NCBI GenBank assembly: GCA_964499365.1
Contig: CAZCKU010000005.1
Span: 155,706-219,705 of the forward strand
Length of the DNA stretch: 64,000 bases
Direction of reading: 5' to 3'
Source of the DNA: PALSA-1316 sp964499365
Lineage (GTDB): Bacteria; Nitrospirota; Thermodesulfovibrionia; Thermodesulfovibrionales; UBA6898
The notes below the pieces were generated by a model that saw only the letters and a list, made by a program, of their open reading frames with translations, had not been told where the DNA came from and searched no databases. How positions within the stretch are numbered: position 1 is the first letter of the stretch; every line of letters starts with the position of its first letter. Position numbers and translations under genes: made by a program. This document shows positions 40,429-48,498 of the stretch, in pieces.

Positions 40429-42139
40429 TATTCCTGCCGGCGACCTTCTTCTGCCACAGGCCCCTTATAACCGGGGATCTGTTCACCGCGCTCACGATCG
40501 CCCTGAAGGACGCTATCTCGATACTCGGGTCGGTTCCAACCCCGAAGGCATGACCTCCCCCGCTGTCCTTTATCCCGACATAGGCCGCCGCCTCTGCATC
40601 CGAGCCTTCGGCAAGGGCATGTTCATGGTACGATACCAGCCTGAAATCAGCGGCAATGACATTCTTCAGCGCATTGCTGAAGGCATCTATCGGCCCGTTG
40701 CCCCTTCCGGATATCTCTGCCACCACACCCTCGACCTCCACGGTCGCGACCACGGTGGTCACGGGAGAACCATCTCCAGAGGGCGTTTCGGTCACCGAAC
40801 AGCTCCTGAAGATTAGCGGCCCGTCCGGACACAGGTATGCCTTCCCGAAGGCGTCTCTCAGCATCTGAGGCTCAAGTTCCCGGCCGGTGGAGTCCGCGAT
40901 CGACTGGACAATTGCACCAAATTCAGCGTGCATCTCCTTCGGGAGGATAAAGCCGTAGACGCTCTCCATGATATAGGCGACTCCTCCCTTGCCTGACTGG
41001 CTGTTGATGCGTATCATCGACTCATAGGTCCTGCCGACGTCTGCCGGATCGATCGGCAGATAGGGGACCTCCCACACACCGCCGCGTTCCGCATATGCTG
41101 CCATGCCTTTCTTTATTGCGTCCTGATGCGATCCGGAAAACGCGGTATAGACCAGCTCCCCGGCATAGGGATGCCTTGGGTGCACAGGTATCCTCGTACA
41201 CCGCCGGGAGACATCGGCAATCCTGTCTATGTCGCTGAGGTCCAGTCCGGGGTCGATACCCTGGGAGAACAGGTTCATCGCAAGGGTAAGGATATCGACA
41301 TTCCCGGTCCGTTCGCCGTTGCCGAAGAGCGTGCCCTCGACCCTCTCGACCCCTGCCATCATCGCAAGCTCGGTCGCCGCAACCGCGGTGCCCCGGTCGT
41401 TATGCGCGTGGGCACTGATGACAGCCCGGTCACGGTCCTTCAGATGCCGGCAGAACCACTCTATCTGGTCGGCATAGACATTCGGTGTCGCCATCTCAAC
41501 GGTCGCCGGCAGGTTCAGGATTACCTTCCGGTCAACCGTCGGTTCCCATACCGACATCACCGCCTCACAGATCCCGACTGCAAAATCAGGTTCGGTACCG
41601 GTGAAACTCTCGGGGGTATATTCGAACCGGATATCGCTGTCTGCCATCTTTTCAGCCTCCTGTCGGCAGAGCGAGGCCCCCCTGACCGCCAGAGCAATGA
41701 TCTCCTGCCGGTCCATCCTGAAGACGACCCTTCGCTGCAGCGTCGACGTCGAATTATACATATGCACCACCGCACGCCTTGCACCCTTCAGAGACTCGAA
41801 GGTCTTCCTGATGAGGTGCTCCCGGGCCTGTGTCAGGACCTGGATCGTGACCGAATCCGGGATGAGGTCTTCCTCTATCAGCCGCCTGACGAAAGCGTAC
41901 TCTGTCTGCGAAGCCGAGGGGAACCCCACCTCAATTTCTCTGAATCCCATGCCTGCAAGGAGGTTGAACATCTCCAGCTTTTCTTCAACCGTCATCGGCA
42001 TGACCAGGGCCTGGTTGCCATCCCGCAGGTCCACGCTGCACCACCGGGGAGCCGCTCCGATCGTCCTCGACGGCCAGGTCCTGTCCGGCAACTGCATGGC
42101 CGGGAACGGCCGATATTTATGCACCGGCATCTGCTTCAT
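40415..42139 (-). CDS. leuA: 2-isopropylmalate synthase (LeuA2 type)
   Basis: First committed step of leucine synthesis: acetyl-CoA plus 2-oxoisovalerate. 574 residues, the length of the LeuA2 group. Visible: DLRDGNQALVMPM (metal/substrate), HMYNSTSTLQRRVVF, SAHAHNDRGTAVAATEL (metal histidines) and GNGERTGNVDI, followed by the C-terminal leucine-binding regulatory domain (from about 440). The ATG at 42137-42139 follows GGAGGTGTG; a longer frame reaching 42217 would start inside an attenuator hairpin and is rejected. A leader ORF and terminator lie upstream. Confidence 0.93.
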   Translation of the reverse strand: MKQMPVHKYRPFPAMQLPDRTWPSRTIGAAPRWCSVDLRDGNQALVMPMTVEEKLEMFNLLAGMGFREIEVGFPSASQTEYAFVRRLIEEDLIPDSVTIQVLTQAREHLIRKTFESLKGARRAVVHMYNSTSTLQRRVVFRMDRQEIIALAVRGASLCRQEAEKMADSDIRFEYTPESFTGTEPDFAVGICEAVMSVWEPTVDRKVILNLPATVEMATPNVYADQIEWFCRHLKDRDRAVISAHAHNDRGTAVAATELAMMAGVERVEGTLFGNGERTGNVDILTLAMNLFSQGIDPGLDLSDIDRIADVSRRCTRIPVHPRHPYAGELVYTAFSGSHQDAIKKGMAAYAERGGVWEVPYLPIDPADVGRTYESMIRINSQSGKGGVAYIMESVYGFILPKEMHAEFGAIVQSIADSTGRELEPQMLRDAFGKAYLCPDGPLIFRSCSVTETPSGDGSPVTTVVATVEVEGVVAEISGRGNGPIDAFSNALKNVIAADFRLVSYHEHALAEGSDAEAAAYVGIKDSGGGHAFGVGTDPSIEIASFRAIVSAVNRSPVIRGLWQKKVAGRNSGSD

Positions 42140-42208
42140 AACACACCTCCGTTTTGATTGCCGGCCGTGCCAGAAACAGGCCCGGACACTGACCGGCTGG
42201 AAATAAAA

Positions 42209-42238
42209 AAAGGCCACGAAGTAATCTCCGTGGCCTTT
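42209..42238 (-). terminator. Attenuator-type terminator in the leuA leader
   Basis: On the minus strand AAGGCCACG pairs with CGTGGCCTT, followed by a T-rich run. It lies between the leader ORF and leuA, 70 bp before the leuA ATG. Confidence 0.85.
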
Positions 42239-42264
42239 TCAGGTATATTTCTCGTATCGTTTAA

Positions 42265-42348
42265 TTACAAACAGAAACCCCCTTCAGCCACGGCCTCATG
42301 CCATGCATCCTTCGCGAGTCGGAGAATGTTCTGAAGATTCATCATCAT
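42265..42348 (-). CDS. Possible leuA leader peptide (27 residues)
   Basis: ATGATGATGAATCTTCAG... encodes MMMNLQNILRLAKDAWHEAV followed by AEGGFCL. It stops 27 bp before the terminator hairpin and has four leucine codons (CTT, CTC, CTC, TTG). The layout of short ORF, terminator, leuA is that of attenuation, but leucine codons are not clustered, so another sensing mode is possible. Confidence 0.5.
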   Translation of the reverse strand: MMMNLQNILRLAKDAWHEAVAEGGFCL

Positions 42349-42534
42349 GTCTCAACTATAAAACAGGCCCGCCAGCCCTGTCAAGACAACCGGTGCAGGC
42401 ACGCGTTCACTTCCCTGCAGTGCTCCCCGCGTTTGCCTTTTCTTTCTCTGTTTTCCATAATAATGGGCAGGTTCATTCGAGCATGGATCGCCCTCTGCCG
42501 TCGGGCAGGGGCAGAGGGGCGGGGATAGGGACGT

Positions 42535-44421
42535 ATGAAAAAATTCCTGATAAAACAGCGCATGGTAGTAATCGGCACCCTCCTTGGCATTCTTTTTTGG
42601 CTGGTGGATGCCGCTGTCGACGCTTTTGTCATCGCGAAGTCTGACTATCTGCTGCAGGTGTTCAGCCCTGGGCCGGGGGAGCTCTGGATGAAACTCTTTG
42701 TACTGTTTTCCTTCATAGCTTACGGCTACTACGCGGGGATTATTATTTCGAGGGCCGAGAAGGCGGAAGAGAGGTCCCGGCACGACAGGGAATTCGTCGA
42801 AACCGTCCTCAATGGCATTCATGATGCCATCTCGGTGATCGATGTCCGCGACCTGAAGATAATCGATGTCAATGCAGCATTTCTCTCGGACATGGGACTG
42901 ACCCGGGATGAGGTGATAGGGAAGACCTGTCATGAGGTAACGCATCGGTCCTCTGTCGCGTGTGCCAGGCCGGATGATCCCTGCCCCCTGTGCGATGCGG
43001 TCCGCGGCGGCACACACACCACCTACGAACATGTTCACTACACCGCAGACGGCAGAAGGATCCATGCAGAGGTCTCCACCAGCCCGATCAGCGACCCCGA
43101 GGGGCGGATCATCAGTGTCATCCACGTATCCAGGAACATCACGGCGCGGAAGGCTGCCGAGATCGAGATGAGAAAGCTTTCGACTGCGGTCGAGAGGGCA
43201 GCTGATATGGTCGTCATTACAGACCACCGGGGCATCATCGAGTATGTGAACCCCGCATTCGAAACCGTTACCGGCTATACCAGAGAAGAGGCGGTCGGCA
43301 AGACCCCCCGCATACTAAAGTCCGGCATCCACGGAGAGGAGTTTTACCGGGAACTCTGGAGCACCATACTTGCAGGAAACATCTATCGGGAGGTCTTCGT
43401 AAACCGCAAGAAGAACGGGGAACTCTACTACGACGAATGCACCATAACGCCTATGCGCAATGAACAGAACGAGATCACTAATTTCATCGCAACGGCCAAG
43501 GTGATCACCGATCGGATAATGGCTGAAAACGCCTTGAGGGAGAGCGAGGAACGCATGCGTACGATTACCGAGATGGCGGCAAGCGCTATCGTGATGATCG
43601 ACGCCTCCGGGGCGGTCTCCTTCTGGAACCCCGCCGCCGAAAAACTGTTCGGATATCCGGCTGAAGAGGCCTTGGGCATGGACCTGCATACGATAATCGT
43701 CCCCCGGCGGCATTATGAGGATTTCCGGAGGGGATTTACCGGTTTTACTGAAACAGGCGAAGGCGCCGTTGTCGGCAGGACGCTGGAGATGACTGCACAG
43801 AAGAAGGATGGCACCGAGTTCCCGGTGGATCTTTCCATATCCGGCATCAGGATCAGGGAACAGTGGCACGCAGTCGGCATCATCAGGGATATCACGGAAA
43901 GAAAGCAGGCCGAGCTGAAACTGAGGGAATACGCGGAAAGGGACGCGCTGACCGGGGTTGTAAACAGAAGGAAGTTTTACGAGGAACTCGGGCAGGAGAA
44001 AGAGAGGTCCATACGATACGCCAGGCCGCTTTCCCTGATCATGTTTGATATCGACCATTTCAAGACGGTGAATGACACCTATGGCCATGCAGCCGGAGAT
44101 ACCGTGCTCAAGAAGACCGCATCCGTCGTTACTGATCATATCAGAAAAGCGGATATACTCGGGCGGGTCGGCGGAGAGGAATTCGGGGTGCTGGCAACGG
44201 AGACATCTGCTGAAAGTGCCCTGGCCCTGGCAGAAAAGATCAGGGGTGCGGTAGAGGCGGCTGAACACGACCAGGTCGGAAGAATCACGGTCAGCATCGG
44301 CGTTTCCACCTATGAAAACTCCCTTACCATCGACGAGTTTGTCCGCAGGGCCGACGAGGCCCTCTATGCGGCAAAACGCGGCGGCAGGAACAGGGTCGTG
44401 CGCTACGGGGCATCCCGTTAG
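42535..44421 (+). CDS. Membrane PAS-GGDEF diguanylate cyclase
   Basis: 628 residues. Two N-terminal membrane segments (about 10-32 and 54-72) precede three PAS domains (about 85-205, 208-335 and 340-455) and a GGDEF domain. The first PAS carries a cysteine-rich insert (CARPDDPCPLC). The active-site loop is intact as GGEEF (546-550), with the allosteric I-site RKAD (537-540) five residues upstream, so it should make c-di-GMP and be product-inhibited. It is divergent from leuA and precedes the nifB operon. The signal is unknown. Confidence 0.92.
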   Translation: MKKFLIKQRMVVIGTLLGILFWLVDAAVDAFVIAKSDYLLQVFSPGPGELWMKLFVLFSFIAYGYYAGIIISRAEKAEERSRHDREFVETVLNGIHDAISVIDVRDLKIIDVNAAFLSDMGLTRDEVIGKTCHEVTHRSSVACARPDDPCPLCDAVRGGTHTTYEHVHYTADGRRIHAEVSTSPISDPEGRIISVIHVSRNITARKAAEIEMRKLSTAVERAADMVVITDHRGIIEYVNPAFETVTGYTREEAVGKTPRILKSGIHGEEFYRELWSTILAGNIYREVFVNRKKNGELYYDECTITPMRNEQNEITNFIATAKVITDRIMAENALRESEERMRTITEMAASAIVMIDASGAVSFWNPAAEKLFGYPAEEALGMDLHTIIVPRRHYEDFRRGFTGFTETGEGAVVGRTLEMTAQKKDGTEFPVDLSISGIRIREQWHAVGIIRDITERKQAELKLREYAERDALTGVVNRRKFYEELGQEKERSIRYARPLSLIMFDIDHFKTVNDTYGHAAGDTVLKKTASVVTDHIRKADILGRVGGEEFGVLATETSAESALALAEKIRGAVEAAEHDQVGRITVSIGVSTYENSLTIDEFVRRADEALYAAKRGGRNRVVRYGASR

Positions 44422-44479
44422 GCTGCAGGCAAACAGAACCGTTTCCTGAAAGGCCGCTGATATCGCCCGTGTCTGTTCC

Positions 44480-44503
44480 TACAAATTTGTATCCATGTCT
44501 ACA
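44480..44503 (+). promoter_or_regulatory. Upstream activator site of nifB
   Basis: TACAAATTTGTA (44480-44491) is a perfect palindrome; its TGT (44488-44490) starts an exact TGT-N10-ACA ending at 44503. Same composite as upstream of nifH. It lies 74 bp before the -24 element. Confidence 0.75.
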
Positions 44504-44576
44504 TTAGTGCAGCGCTCCCCCTTCTGTCCCTGTAGCTAACCCCCTGATTTATCAGCGGTATCCCGCGATGGGTCTC

Positions 44577-44592
44577 TGGCACCTCCCTTGCT
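44577..44592 (+). promoter_or_regulatory. Sigma-54 promoter of the nifB operon
   Basis: TGGCACCTCCCTTGCT matches TGGCAC-N5-TTGCW exactly, 52 bp before the nifB start. Confidence 0.92.
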
Positions 44593-44643
44593 GTATGTCC
44601 GGTTGAGCAGAGAAGGAAATCGCGGAAAGAGAGGCAGGAGACC

Positions 44644-45534
44644 ATGACCCATTCACCGATACGCAGGGGAAGAGACATCAAGGCGACGCACCCATGCTTT
44701 TCGAAGGAGGCACATCACCGGTTCGGCAGGATCCATCTGCCGGTGGCCCCGTCCTGCAATATCCAGTGCCGGTACTGCATCCGCAAATATGACTGTGCCA
44801 ACGAGTCCAGGCCCGGTATCACCAGCAGGGTAATGACCCCTGCAGAGGCCCTGGAGCGGGTCAGAATCATGATCGACCGGCAGGACAACATCTCGGTCAT
44901 TGGGATAGCCGGACCCGGTGACCCCCTGGCCAATGATGAGACCTTTGAGGTCATGCATGCAATACACAGGGAATTCCCCGGTCTGACGCTCTGCGTCTCG
45001 ACCAACGGTCTCTATCTGCCGGACCGGCTCGACGACCTCGTGAAGGCAGGCGTGCAGAGCCTGACCGTTACCATTAACGCAGTGACACCCGGGATGGCTG
45101 AAAAGGTATACTCCTGGGCCCTGCATAACGGCAGACGCTGCACAGGCAGGGAGGCGGCCGCAAAGATTCTGAACAATCAGTGGAGGGGGCTGACCAATGC
45201 GATCGACGCGGGCCTTATCGTCAAGGTCAATACGGTCTACATCCCGGGAATCAACGACGTCGAAATCCCTCTGATCGCCTGGCACGCGGGCGAACGGGGG
45301 GCCGACATCATGAATATCATGCCGTTGATTCCTCAGGCTGAATTCGAGGGCCGGGAGAGGCCCACACCAGGCATGATCGCAAAAAAACGTGTCGCATGTG
45401 AGAAGCACCTGCCTCAGATGAGCCACTGCAGACAGTGCAGGGCAGACGCCTGCGGCATCCTTGGCGAAGACAGGGATATGGAACTTGAGATGCTGAGCGC
45501 GCGCATCGGTGAAGAATATTGCGAGATGGTATGA
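44644..45534 (+). CDS. nifB: FeMo-cofactor biosynthesis radical SAM protein NifB
   Basis: 296 residues. C38-C42-C45 (SCNIQCRYC) bind the SAM cluster; C18, C51 and the C-terminal C262-xx-C265-xxxx-C270 set are the ligands for the K1/K2 clusters that NifB fuses with a carbide carbon to NifB-co. VIGIAGPGDPLAN and NTVYIPGINDVEIP are family motifs. It lacks the C-terminal NifX-like domain that some NifB carry; a separate NifX is present at 12.9 kb. Confidence 0.96.
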   Translation: MTHSPIRRGRDIKATHPCFSKEAHHRFGRIHLPVAPSCNIQCRYCIRKYDCANESRPGITSRVMTPAEALERVRIMIDRQDNISVIGIAGPGDPLANDETFEVMHAIHREFPGLTLCVSTNGLYLPDRLDDLVKAGVQSLTVTINAVTPGMAEKVYSWALHNGRRCTGREAAAKILNNQWRGLTNAIDAGLIVKVNTVYIPGINDVEIPLIAWHAGERGADIMNIMPLIPQAEFEGRERPTPGMIAKKRVACEKHLPQMSHCRQCRADACGILGEDRDMELEMLSARIGEEYCEMV

Positions 45535-45562
45535 GGCATTACAAGAAGGAGGCACGAAAATC

Positions 45563-45739
45563 ATGATCGGGACAGGAATCGTCATATTCAGTATTATTTC
45601 AGCCATGCTCCCTCTTATTCTCCTGAAGAGGTATGAGCGATTCGAAAAAGCAGAACTTGCAAGCTACCTTCTGCTGATCGTCTGGGGCTCATTTCTCTTC
45701 GGGCTGTCCCTGACGCAGTTCGCAGACGCGGTGCGCTGA
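45563..45739 (+). CDS. Small two-helix membrane protein in the nifB operon
   Basis: 58 residues from an ATG preceded by AAGGAGG. Two hydrophobic stretches (about 4-20 and 34-50) joined by the basic/acidic loop LLKRYERFEKAEL. No family recognised. It is 28 bp after nifB and 1 bp before the hesA-like gene, so it is firmly in the operon. Confidence 0.65.
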   Translation: MIGTGIVIFSIISAMLPLILLKRYERFEKAELASYLLLIVWGSFLFGLSLTQFADAVR

Positions 45740-45740
45740 T

Positions 45741-46604
45741 ATGCCGGAGATAAACCTCACCGCCCTGGCACGGACCGACGACAGGGAGCGCTACAGGCGG
45801 CAGCTGATGCTGAACGGGTTCAGTGCGGCCCACCAGGAAATCCTCGGCAGGTCCACGGTGCTTGTGGCCGGGATCGGAGGTCTCGGGGGGACTGCAGCCC
45901 TTTATCTGGCAGCGGCCGGGATCGGCAGACTTGTCCTCGTGCACCGGGGCGACCTCACGCTTTCGAACATGAACCGCCAGATCCTGATGCGCGAGGACTG
46001 GATCGGCAGACCCCGGGTGATCATGGCCCAAAAACGCATACACGAGGTCAACAGCGACGTGGTCGTGGAGATCCACGACAAGGGCTTCACGGAGAAGTCT
46101 GCCGGGTTATTCATAAGGGACGCGGATATCGCCCTGTCGGCGCGGCCGAATTTCCGGGAGCGGCGGCACCTCAACGCCGCCTGCGTCGCCAGGGGCATCC
46201 CCATGGTCGAAGCAGCCATGAACGGTATGGAGGCATATCTCTTCAATGTCATCCCCGGCTCGACCGCGTGTCTCAACTGCGTATTTCCCGCTGATAACCC
46301 CGAGTGGCAGGAACTCGGCTTCCCGGTCCTCGGAGCGGTATCAGGGACACTGGGCTGCCTGATGGCAATCGAGGCGATAAAACTTCTTACCGGTTTCGGG
46401 AGGCCTCTTTCATCCCGCATGCTGACGTTCAACCTGATGGACATGCATTTTACAACCCTTAACATTCATCGGGACAGGGAATGCCCTGTCTGCGGGACCG
46501 TATCGCCATCCCCTTCGATCCCGCCTTCCGTAAGATACAGGGGAGAGGAGACGCTTACGCATGACCGGATTGGCACTGCCCTGTTATCGGGGACGGAACC
46601 ATAA
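45741..46604 (+). CDS. hesA: HesA/MoeB/ThiF-family adenylyltransferase
   Basis: 287 residues. ATP-binding GIGGLGGTAALYLAAAGIG near residue 38, the arginine finger region SNMNRQILMREDWIG and a four-cysteine zinc site (ACLNC near 175 and CPVC near 250). E1-like enzymes of this group are common in nif clusters, where HesA is proposed to aid metal-cluster or cofactor supply; which carrier protein it activates is unknown. It overlaps nifV by 1 bp. Confidence 0.85.
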   Translation: MPEINLTALARTDDRERYRRQLMLNGFSAAHQEILGRSTVLVAGIGGLGGTAALYLAAAGIGRLVLVHRGDLTLSNMNRQILMREDWIGRPRVIMAQKRIHEVNSDVVVEIHDKGFTEKSAGLFIRDADIALSARPNFRERRHLNAACVARGIPMVEAAMNGMEAYLFNVIPGSTACLNCVFPADNPEWQELGFPVLGAVSGTLGCLMAIEAIKLLTGFGRPLSSRMLTFNLMDMHFTTLNIHRDRECPVCGTVSPSPSIPPSVRYRGEETLTHDRIGTALLSGTEP

Positions 46605-47836
46605 TGGCCAGGGTATATCTCATCGACGTTACAAACAGGGACGGGGTACAGACGTCGCGGATCCTGCTGCCGAAGCTCTCGAAGACCATGCTGAACATAT
46701 ACCTCGATCAGATGGGCATCTATCAAAGCGAGATTGGGTTCCCCGCTCTGAGGCATGAGATCAACTATATTAACGGCAATCTTGAGCTGGCAAAGGCAGG
46801 CCTCATACGGAGGATACGTCTTGGAGGGTGGTGCAGGGCTGTCCCCGAAGACGTGGAGCTTACCTTCCGCAATTGTCCTGATATCCGTGACCTGAATATA
46901 TCGATGTCCACCTCGGAGATTATGATACAGGGCAAGTTTCAGGGCAGAAAAACCTGGGCGGATATTGTCGCATCAATGATTGAAGCGGTCAGGGCCGCAA
47001 AAGAGCTCGGGGCCACATCAATCGGGGTTAACGCAGAAGACGCCTCCAGGACCGGAACAGGCAGGCTGATAGAGTGCGCTCTCGCGGCCCGGGAGGCGGG
47101 TGCTGACCGCTTCAGGTATTGCGACACGCTCGGCACCGACGATCCCCTCTCGGTCTACGGAAAGATACAGGAGCTGTCACGCGCGACAAAGATGCCATTG
47201 GAACTCCACGGCCATAATGACCTCGGCATGGCAGAGGCCGTATCCTGCGCAGGCGCTCAGGCGGCAATCGAGAACGGGGTCGACGTCTATATCAATACCA
47301 CGGTCAATGGATATGGCGAGCGGTGCGGGAACTGTGACCTGGTTTCAACGATCCTCGCCCTGACGTTTGCACCCGGGCTGAGATCAAAGATGCCCCTTGA
47401 CGAAGAGGTGACCCCCGGCCTGGCCTGGAAGATAGCAAGATATGCCTCCTATGCCTTCGGGCTGCCTATCCCCCTGAACCAGCCGGGGGTGGGCGCAAAC
47501 GCCTTCGCGCATGAGTCCGGCATCCACGCTGACGGGGCATTAAAAGACCGGAGGAATTATGAGCTGTATGAGCCGGAGGCTGTCGGCCGCGGAGAACCCG
47601 AGCTTATCCATACGGGAAGGATTATAACGACCGGTGAATATGGCGGCATCAAGGGGTTCCGGCATGTCTATGATACGCTCGGCATTCATTTTCAGGATGA
47701 CGCTGAGGCGCGCACCATATTCGAACTGGTCCAGTATGCGAACCTCCACACGCAGAAGCCCCTGACCGACGACGAACTGCGCCTGATTGCACGTTATCCT
47801 GATTCAGTCCGAAAAATCCTGACGATGGCGGTGTAG
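46604..47836 (+). CDS. nifV: Homocitrate synthase NifV
   Basis: 410 residues of the alpha-IPMS/homocitrate synthase family: DVTNRDGVQTSR at the start (variant of the usual D-T-L-R-D-G), GVNAEDASRTGTGRL, ELHGHNDLGMAEAV and NTTVNGYGERCGNCDL. It lacks the LeuA regulatory domain. Homocitrate is the organic ligand of FeMo-cofactor. Location in the nifB operon supports NifV rather than LeuA or lysine-pathway HCS. Confidence 0.9.
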   Translation: MARVYLIDVTNRDGVQTSRILLPKLSKTMLNIYLDQMGIYQSEIGFPALRHEINYINGNLELAKAGLIRRIRLGGWCRAVPEDVELTFRNCPDIRDLNISMSTSEIMIQGKFQGRKTWADIVASMIEAVRAAKELGATSIGVNAEDASRTGTGRLIECALAAREAGADRFRYCDTLGTDDPLSVYGKIQELSRATKMPLELHGHNDLGMAEAVSCAGAQAAIENGVDVYINTTVNGYGERCGNCDLVSTILALTFAPGLRSKMPLDEEVTPGLAWKIARYASYAFGLPIPLNQPGVGANAFAHESGIHADGALKDRRNYELYEPEAVGRGEPELIHTGRIITTGEYGGIKGFRHVYDTLGIHFQDDAEARTIFELVQYANLHTQKPLTDDELRLIARYPDSVRKILTMAV

Positions 47837-47903
47837 AACCATGTTCCGCCTAATCTTTCGCATCTAACCCCTCCAAACAACCCCTTGTCGGGGGAGACTT
47901 ACT

Positions 47904-48005
47904 AAGGGGGCCATAAGTAGGACCCCCTGTATTGTCATTCTCGCGAAGGCGGGAATCCAGTGTTTTCATGGTTTCCTGGATTGCCCGATCAAGTCGGGCA
48001 ATGAC
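47904..48005. repeat. Interspersed intergenic repeat (family 3), copy 2
   Basis: Reverse orientation of the element at 14152-14256, with GGCCATAAGTAGGACCCCCTG, ATTCTCGCGAAGGCGGGAA and the GCCCGA/TCGGGC hairpin. Lies behind nifV. The rest of 47837-48125 has no recognisable gene. Confidence 0.85.
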
Positions 48006-48125
48006 AAGATATGTGTCTTTACTAACGGTCTTATTAGTATAGGCTTTCACCCTGAGAAGGGGGGACTGAGAAGGGTTGGCTTTTTGTGGAACTCCGAGAA
48101 CAGCTATTATTGCAGGGGCTACATT

Positions 48126-48216
48126 ACAAAGTTGTAACTTCTATACAAAATTGTCGCATCAACAATCCGCAAAAACCTTACAAATCAATAGATTACATCC
48201 TGGCACAGATCTCGCA
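48126..48216 (+). promoter_or_regulatory. Sigma-54 promoter with two upstream palindrome-like sites
   Basis: TGGCACAGATCTCGCA (48201-48216) keeps GG and GC 10 bp apart, with one deviation (TCGC for TTGC). ACAAAGTTGT (48126-48135) and ACAAAATTGT (48145-48154) are one- or two-base variants of the ACAAATTTGT palindrome found upstream of nifH and nifB. Confidence 0.75.
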
Positions 48217-48236
48217 ATAACAGGACAGGCAAGACC

Positions 48237-48473
48237 ATGGATACGCTGAAAGACAAGATAAAGGACCTGGAAAGAGAAGCGATCATCGAGGCGCTCAGGG
48301 AGAGCAACTGGGTGATGGCCCAGGCTGCGAGGAAACTCGGCATTACTGAACGGATGATCGGCTATAAGATTAAAAAATACGGATTGAGAATAAAGGAGGT
48401 GCGATGGATAGAGGATACACAACAGCTCGACAATGACCAGGGCAGGGGCCGACACATTCAGTCTAAACAGTGA
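48237..48473 (+). CDS. Stand-alone Fis-type HTH protein (NifA/NtrC C-terminal-domain-like)
   Basis: 78 residues. LEREAIIEALRESNWVMAQAARKLGITERMIGYKIKKYGL is the Fis-type helix-turn-helix found at the C terminus of NifA. No receiver, GAF or AAA+ domain precedes it, and a sigma-54 promoter ends 20 bp before the ATG, so it is expressed as a separate small protein. It could bind NifA-type sites without activating, acting as a modulator or competitor. Followed by porin, amtB and glnK. Confidence 0.75.
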   Translation: MDTLKDKIKDLEREAIIEALRESNWVMAQAARKLGITERMIGYKIKKYGLRIKEVRWIEDTQQLDNDQGRGRHIQSKQ

Positions 48474-48498
48474 TATAACTAATCAATAAGGAGGAAAC

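Noticed and set aside
41126..42157. 343-codon plus-strand frame opposite leuA
   Set aside because: Antisense shadow of leuA; no protein family, no ribosome-binding site.
43315..44268. 317-codon minus-strand frame opposite the GGDEF gene
   Set aside because: Antisense of a well-supported PAS-GGDEF gene.
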